Position numbers and translations under genes: made by a program
Shown: positions 59,750 through 64,000 of the stretch, piece after piece
Layout: each line of letters starts with the position of its first letter
Position numbering within the stretch: position 1 is the stretch's first letter
Notes under the pieces: generated by a model
Databases searched by the model: none
Told to the model about the DNA's origin: nothing
Seen by the model: only the letters and a program-made list of their open reading frames with translations
Source of the DNA: Helicostylum pulchrum
Lineage: Eukaryota; Mucoromycota; Mucoromycetes; Mucorales; Mucoraceae
Assembly (NCBI GenBank): GCA_025677825.1
Contig: JAIXMO010000076.1
Location: 1-64,000, forward strand
Direction: 5' to 3'
Length of the DNA stretch: 64,000 bases

Positions 59750-59880
59750 CAAATTATATATTAATATGTTTAATGTATTTAGACAGATCTTTTTTTAATG
59801 TTACTTATTGATGCTAAAGCGGGCGTTTGGAAAATCCACTCTTAAATAAAGCCGCGACTGTATATAATATTTTTTGGCAA
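59750..59880. repeat. Element-end-like sequence sharing a motif with 62.35-62.46 kb
   Basis: On the minus strand, TACAGTCGCGGC, then TTTAAGAGTGGATTT, then CCCGCTTTAGCA. The same order recurs in front of the second kelch gene (62345-62455) with TACAGTCGCAGC, TTTAAGAGTAGATTT and CCCGCTTTAGCA. The TA followed by CAGTCGC resembles a Tc1/mariner terminal inverted repeat at its TA target, but only one end of each is seen. Confidence 0.45.
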
Positions 59881-59917
59881 TAAAATGATATTTTATTTAC
59901 ACATGTCTTTAACAAAA

Positions 59918-60991
59918 TTATTCGTTTTTTTGGTGTACAAATTTCACAGTACTTTCCAAAACTAATTTATGGCTATATGTTTTTAAAGTGCCTGTAGGTT
60001 TTTTTGCGCCCCAATAGAACCTACTTTTACCTCCTCCGAAAAGAAATAACAAGTCATCTTGATAAGGAACAAATAAAGGAGCCGTTAAAGCATGGGGTAG
60101 AGCTTCTAACGTTCTATTTTCTAGTGCGACAGTATCTACTACAATAATAACCGTTTCTTCGTCTTTCACATCAAAATGGTAAAACTTGTCATTATTGGTC
60201 TTAACAATAGTATTATAGGCGATTGGAAGTTCGGCACGTAATCCGCTCAAGATAGTATCACCGGTGATATAATCAGTACGAATCAATCCAGAATATTTAT
60301 GTTGAAAATCCATCGACATGCCATCATCTTCATCAGTAAATACAGTGCCTAAAAATTGAATAGCATCCTTACCACAAAGCATTTGTGTGATTATAAAACG
60401 CAAGTTGGGGAACAATGGCTTCTCCCATACACCATTTTCAATATTATAAATTTGAATCATATTACGTTGATAAGCGTCATGACTACCTACGAAATACATT
60501 CTACCGTTATTTGCGCATGTTTTTAAACCACCATGCCAGTTAAATGGCAATTCATCCAAAGCAGAGAACTCTTTTAATACGGTATCATACTTCCACATTT
60601 TACCAGTATTTTGATAATTTTGGGAAGATTGAACATCATAGAAATAAATATCTTGCTGATATGTTTGTGTTGATGCACTTCTCCAAGGAAATGGTAACTT
60701 GACTTCGGTCTCTTGCGTCCATTCGTCTTTTTGGATATCGTAAATTTGAATAGTTTCTGAAGCATTATTATGATTATCGTCCAAATTAAAGATATTTTCT
60801 ACACTAGGATCAACAATGTAAGGTATAGGATAACATCCACCAAAGGTATAGATTTTATCTTGTACAAGTGCACCTGTAATTGCCAGTTCACGATCACATT
60901 TATGCTTATGTTGCCCAATATAATTTGAAACCGGGATAAGTTCTCCCAAGCATACTGATACAAGAAGTGATAAAGTTAATAATCGAATCAT
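59918..60991 (-). CDS. Secreted kelch-like repeat protein, copy 1
   Basis: Single exon of 357 aa. Signal peptide MIRLLTLSLLVSVCLG, then kelch/galactose-oxidase-type beta repeats: KIYTFGGC, IQIYDIQKDEWTQE, MWKYDTVLKEFSALDELP, NNGRMYFVG, MIQIYNIENGVWEKP and LLFLFGGGKSRFYW. No catalytic copper residues of galactose oxidase are visible, so a binding or surface role is more likely than oxidation. Eight Cys or fewer are seen; N-glycosylation sequons occur (NHNNAS, ENRT). A near-identical tandem copy lies 2595 bp to the right at 62513. The 3' end abuts sequence that looks like a transposon end. Polarity is toward the left, with an A/G-rich leader before the start. Confidence 0.85.
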   Translation of the reverse strand: MIRLLTLSLLVSVCLGELIPVSNYIGQHKHKCDRELAITGALVQDKIYTFGGCYPIPYIVDPSVENIFNLDDNHNNASETIQIYDIQKDEWTQETEVKLPFPWRSASTQTYQQDIYFYDVQSSQNYQNTGKMWKYDTVLKEFSALDELPFNWHGGLKTCANNGRMYFVGSHDAYQRNMIQIYNIENGVWEKPLFPNLRFIITQMLCGKDAIQFLGTVFTDEDDGMSMDFQHKYSGLIRTDYITGDTILSGLRAELPIAYNTIVKTNNDKFYHFDVKDEETVIIVVDTVALENRTLEALPHALTAPLFVPYQDDLLFLFGGGKSRFYWGAKKPTGTLKTYSHKLVLESTVKFVHQKNE

Positions 60992-62512
60992 TTTTTTTAC
61001 GAGAAAGAAAAAGAGGAAGAAAAAGAAAAAGAAAAAAAGACAAAAAAAATAATTTTTCTTCTTCTTTTCTATACTTTTTTATTTTCTAGGTACAAGTGTA
61101 ACAACTACTGAGTCCAAAATAAATCTGCTGCTCAGCATCTTGTTCTGAATTGCCTTTCGGTAAAATAATATGCTTCACCAAACCTACACTTATAAAATTA
61201 TACACCATTCGAAAAAAGGTATTGCGGTGTATTATATATATTTAAAACGGGATAAACTATAGCTTAATATAATTATGAGCTAAAATTACTCATAAAATAA
61301 ATATAGTTATAGTAAAAGACAATCGATGAACGCATTAATTATAAAAGCTATTTATTTACATGCTAAAAGATTTCATCCACTATCATATAGGATACAATAA
61401 CTACCTTGTCCGTTGCAATACACAAACCTTCACCAAAATATTGCATTGCTATCACCATCCGTAATAATACCCACTAAAACACCAATTCGCTCGTAATTTT
61501 TTATTTTTTTTCGTTTCTTTCCGCCCAAATATTTCCGTTTTAGTTTCTATGTTGCTTGATTATCTGAAAGATAATGACCTATAATAAGGTAATGCTTTCG
61601 ACAAAGTATTTAACAAGTAATAATACTATCGGAAGAAAAGAAGGTGACCTTGATTCAAACAAACGCAGTTATTATATTTGCACCAGGAAACATTTTTTTT
61701 CTACAAGAAAAGGAAGGTACGAGATCCATAGCTTTTGTCGATTGGATTTTCGAGTCCAGCTAAATGTGTATACAGGATAGTAGAGTAATTTCAATGTTAT
61801 AATCAAGAGGTGCATGATATGATTTTTTAAAAAAAAAAACAAAAAGAAGAAAAGGAGAAGAGCAAAAAAATAAGGGTAATGAACAATGGTATAATTTTAT
61901 TGATAACGAAAGAGCCGCACAATAGAGCAATGCAGTTTAGGTAGATCATAGGATCACTCATACGAGCTATTCCAAGAACAAGATAATATACCAAATGAAC
62001 CATGCGATAGTGCGACTGCCATTGTAGAGTGCAAAAACAAAAAACAAAATAATTTGATTTAAACGCTAAGTTTGCACCTTATTTACCATATCTATATTAG
62101 ACATTTATTAATAATGCATATACTCTAAAATAATTATAGTTAATGTTTTTCTCTTACTGGTAAGTATTAGGAGAACGCATTATATTGTCACTTGGAATAG
62201 ACACCAAAAAAAAAAAAAACTTGTATGGCATTTTTATTACTGAATATACAATTACTTAATCACAGAACATAGTATTTTCTGTTAGTTACTTCCGAAAAAA
62301 AGGCTCTATTTAGTAGTTTTGTGAAGTTGGATTTCGCCCTTAAATAGTACATTAGTGGTGCTAAAGCGGGCGACGGAAGACGTCCTGGAGAAATCTACTC
62401 TTAAATAGAGCTCAACCTTAAATTGAGCTGCGACTGTATAGGTTTTTTTTGTGGCAACTAAGATTAGATGGTTCGAAACACAAGTAATAAAATGATATTT
62501 TATTTAAAAAAA
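60992..62512. other. Spacer between kelch copies
   Basis: The first about 414 bp (60992-61405) are matched by the right end of the window (63587-64000), so they belong to the duplicated unit. The rest (61406-62340) has no recognised gene and may be unique or continue in copy 2 beyond the window. A fragment near 61900-62030 on the minus strand encodes a hydrophobic stretch of uncertain meaning. Element-end-like motifs recur at 62345-62455. Confidence 0.5.
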
Positions 62513-63586
62513 CTATTCGTTTTTTTGGTGTACAAATTTCACAGTGCTTTCCAAAACTAATTTATGGCTATATGTTTTTAAAGTGCCTGTAGGTTTTTTT
62601 GCGCCCCAATAGAACCTACTTTTACCTCCTCCGAAAAGAAATAACAAGTCATCTTGATAAGGAACAAATAAAGGAGCCGTTAAAGCATGGGGTAAAGCTT
62701 CTAACGTTCTATTTTCTAGTGCAACAGTATCTACTACAATAATAACCGTTTCTTCGTCTTTCACATCAAAATGGTAAAACTTGTCATTATTGGTCTTAAC
62801 AATAGCATTATAGACGATTGGAAGTTTGGCACGTAATCCGCTCAAGATAGTATCACCGGTGATATAATCAGTACGAATCAATTCAGAATATTTATGTTGA
62901 AAATCCATCGACATGCCATCATCTTCATCAGTAAATATAGTACCTAAAAATTGAATAGCATCCTTACCACAAAGCATTTGTTTGATTGTAAAACGCAAGT
63001 TAGGGAACAGTGGCTTCTCCCATACACCATTTTCAATATTATAAATTTGAATCATATTACGTTGATGAGCGTCACGATTACCTACGAAATACATTCTACC
63101 GTTATTTGCGCATGTTTTTAAACTGCCATGCCAGTTAAATGGCAATTCATCCAAAGCAGAGAACTCTTTTAATACGGTATCATACTTCCACATTTTACCA
63201 GTATCTTGATAATTTTGGGAAGATCGAACATCATAGAAATAAATATCTTGCTGATATGTTTGTGTTGATGCACTTCTCCAAGGAAATGGTAACTTGACTT
63301 CGGTCTCTTGCGTCCATTCGTCTTTTTGGATATCGTAAATTTGAATAGTTTCTGAAGCATTATTATGATTATCGTCCAAATTAAAGATATTTTCTACACT
63401 AGGATCAACAATGTAAGGTATAGGATAACATCCACCAAAGGTATAGATTTTATCTTGTACAAGTGCACCTGTAATTGCCAGTTCACGATCACATTTATGC
63501 TTATGTTGCCCAATATAATTTGAAACCGGGATAAGTTCTCCCAAGCATACTGATACAAGAAGTGATAAAGTTAATAATCGAATCAT
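62513..63586 (-). CDS. Secreted kelch-like repeat protein, copy 2
   Basis: Single exon of 357 aa with the same length, signal peptide and kelch repeats as copy 1. It differs at about 13 residues, all between about residues 118 and 270: VQ to VR, QN to QD, HGG to HGS, SHDAY to NRDAH, IIT to TIK, TV to TI, SG to SE, AEL to AKL, IAYNT to IVYNA. The first about 117 residues and the last about 90 residues are identical. At nucleotide level about 20 differences are seen, nearly all transitions. Upstream DNA to the end of the window also matches copy 1. This is a recent tandem duplication, and both copies look intact. Confidence 0.85.
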   Translation of the reverse strand: MIRLLTLSLLVSVCLGELIPVSNYIGQHKHKCDRELAITGALVQDKIYTFGGCYPIPYIVDPSVENIFNLDDNHNNASETIQIYDIQKDEWTQETEVKLPFPWRSASTQTYQQDIYFYDVRSSQNYQDTGKMWKYDTVLKEFSALDELPFNWHGSLKTCANNGRMYFVGNRDAHQRNMIQIYNIENGVWEKPLFPNLRFTIKQMLCGKDAIQFLGTIFTDEDDGMSMDFQHKYSELIRTDYITGDTILSGLRAKLPIVYNAIVKTNNDKFYHFDVKDEETVIIVVDTVALENRTLEALPHALTAPLFVPYQDDLLFLFGGGKSRFYWGAKKPTGTLKTYSHKLVLESTVKFVHQKNE

Positions 63587-64000
63587 TTTTTTTACGAGAA
63601 AGAAAAAGAGGAAGAAAAAGAAAAAGAAAAAAAGACAAAAAAAATAATTTTTCTTCTTCTTTTCTATACTTTTTTATTTTCTAGGTACAAGTGTAACAAC
63701 TACTGAGTCCAAAATAAATCTGCTGCTCAGCATCTTGTTCTGAATTGCCTTTCGGTAAAATAATATGCTTCACCAAACCTACACTTATAAAATTATACAC
63801 CATTCGAAAAAAGGTATTGCGGTGTATTATATATATTTAAAACGGGATAAACTATAGCTTAATATAATTATGAGCTAAAATTACTCATAAAATAAATATA
63901 GTTATAGTAAAAGACAATCGATGAACGCATTAATTATAAAAGCTATTTATTTACATGCTAAAAGATTTCATCCACTATCATATAGGATACAATAACTACC

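Larger units (their letters stand above)
59880..64000. repeat. Tandem duplication with a 2595-bp period
   Basis: Positions 59880-61405 align with 62475-64000 with an offset of 2595. The homology begins at AATAAAATGATATTTTATTT next to each gene's 3' end and runs through the whole gene and 414 bp upstream to the window edge, so the right end is truncated. Left flanks also share element-end-like motifs. The true unit may be about 2.6 kb. Confidence 0.9.

Overview
The window is eukaryotic nuclear DNA from an AT-rich, gene-dense filamentous fungus. A Mucoromycota (Mucorales-like) origin is the best inference. The evidence is short GT-AG introns (mostly 50-70 nt), a chitin synthase with a myosin-like head, a Zn2Cys6 regulator, a COX16/CSN4/eIF3L gene set, a POFUT-like glycosyltransferase and polyT-rich promoters. 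The species cannot be named from the sequence alone. I rebuilt exon structures by hand, requiring GT-AG borders and an unbroken frame; almost every multi-exon model closes exactly in frame.

Layout. 0.2-5 kb: TRM44-type tRNA methyltransferase, a Pro/Ser/Thr-rich single-pass surface protein, and a PPxY-containing membrane protein on the other strand. 5.2-9.9 kb: one very large SEL1-repeat protein. 10-12.6 kb: decayed DNA including a probable TnpB/Fanzor-like relic. 12.9-14.2 kb: eIF5. 16.3-18.9 kb: polyQ protein with a His/Cys-rich tail. 20.4-26.3 kb: myosin-motor chitin synthase. 26.6-28.1 kb: CSN4. 28.6-29.6 kb: diverged tandem repeats. 30.6-35.2 kb: COX16, malonyl-CoA synthetase-like enzyme and an O-fucosyltransferase-like protein. 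37-41.5 kb: divergent GCN20-type ABCF ATPase and eIF3L. 42.4-43.8 kb: THI5/NMT1 thiamine pyrimidine synthase with a TPP riboswitch in its 3' region. 44.3-48.2 kb: multi-span membrane protein and a CofD/YvcK-family protein. 48.8-49.4 kb: frameshifted gene relic. 49.9-57.9 kb: a head-to-tail minus-strand run of a Zn2Cys6 regulator, PFKFB, a PDK/BCKDK-type mitochondrial kinase and a 7-TM protein. 59.4-64 kb: a second TnpB/Fanzor-like relic and a recent tandem duplication of a secreted kelch-like gene.

The strongest observation is a complete TPP (THI-box) aptamer about 150-280 nt downstream of the THI5 stop codon on the same strand. The stop codon abuts a strong 5' splice site (TGA|GTAAGT). The only AG after a TACTAAT branch-point-like site lies at the foot of the aptamer's P1 helix. 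This resembles the 3'-UTR riboswitch arrangement of plant THIC, whereas the well-studied fungal TPP switches sit in 5' leader introns. A second gene-structure result is a 20-nt microexon in PFKFB that restores the canonical N-terminus. No tRNA, rRNA or CRISPR array was seen.
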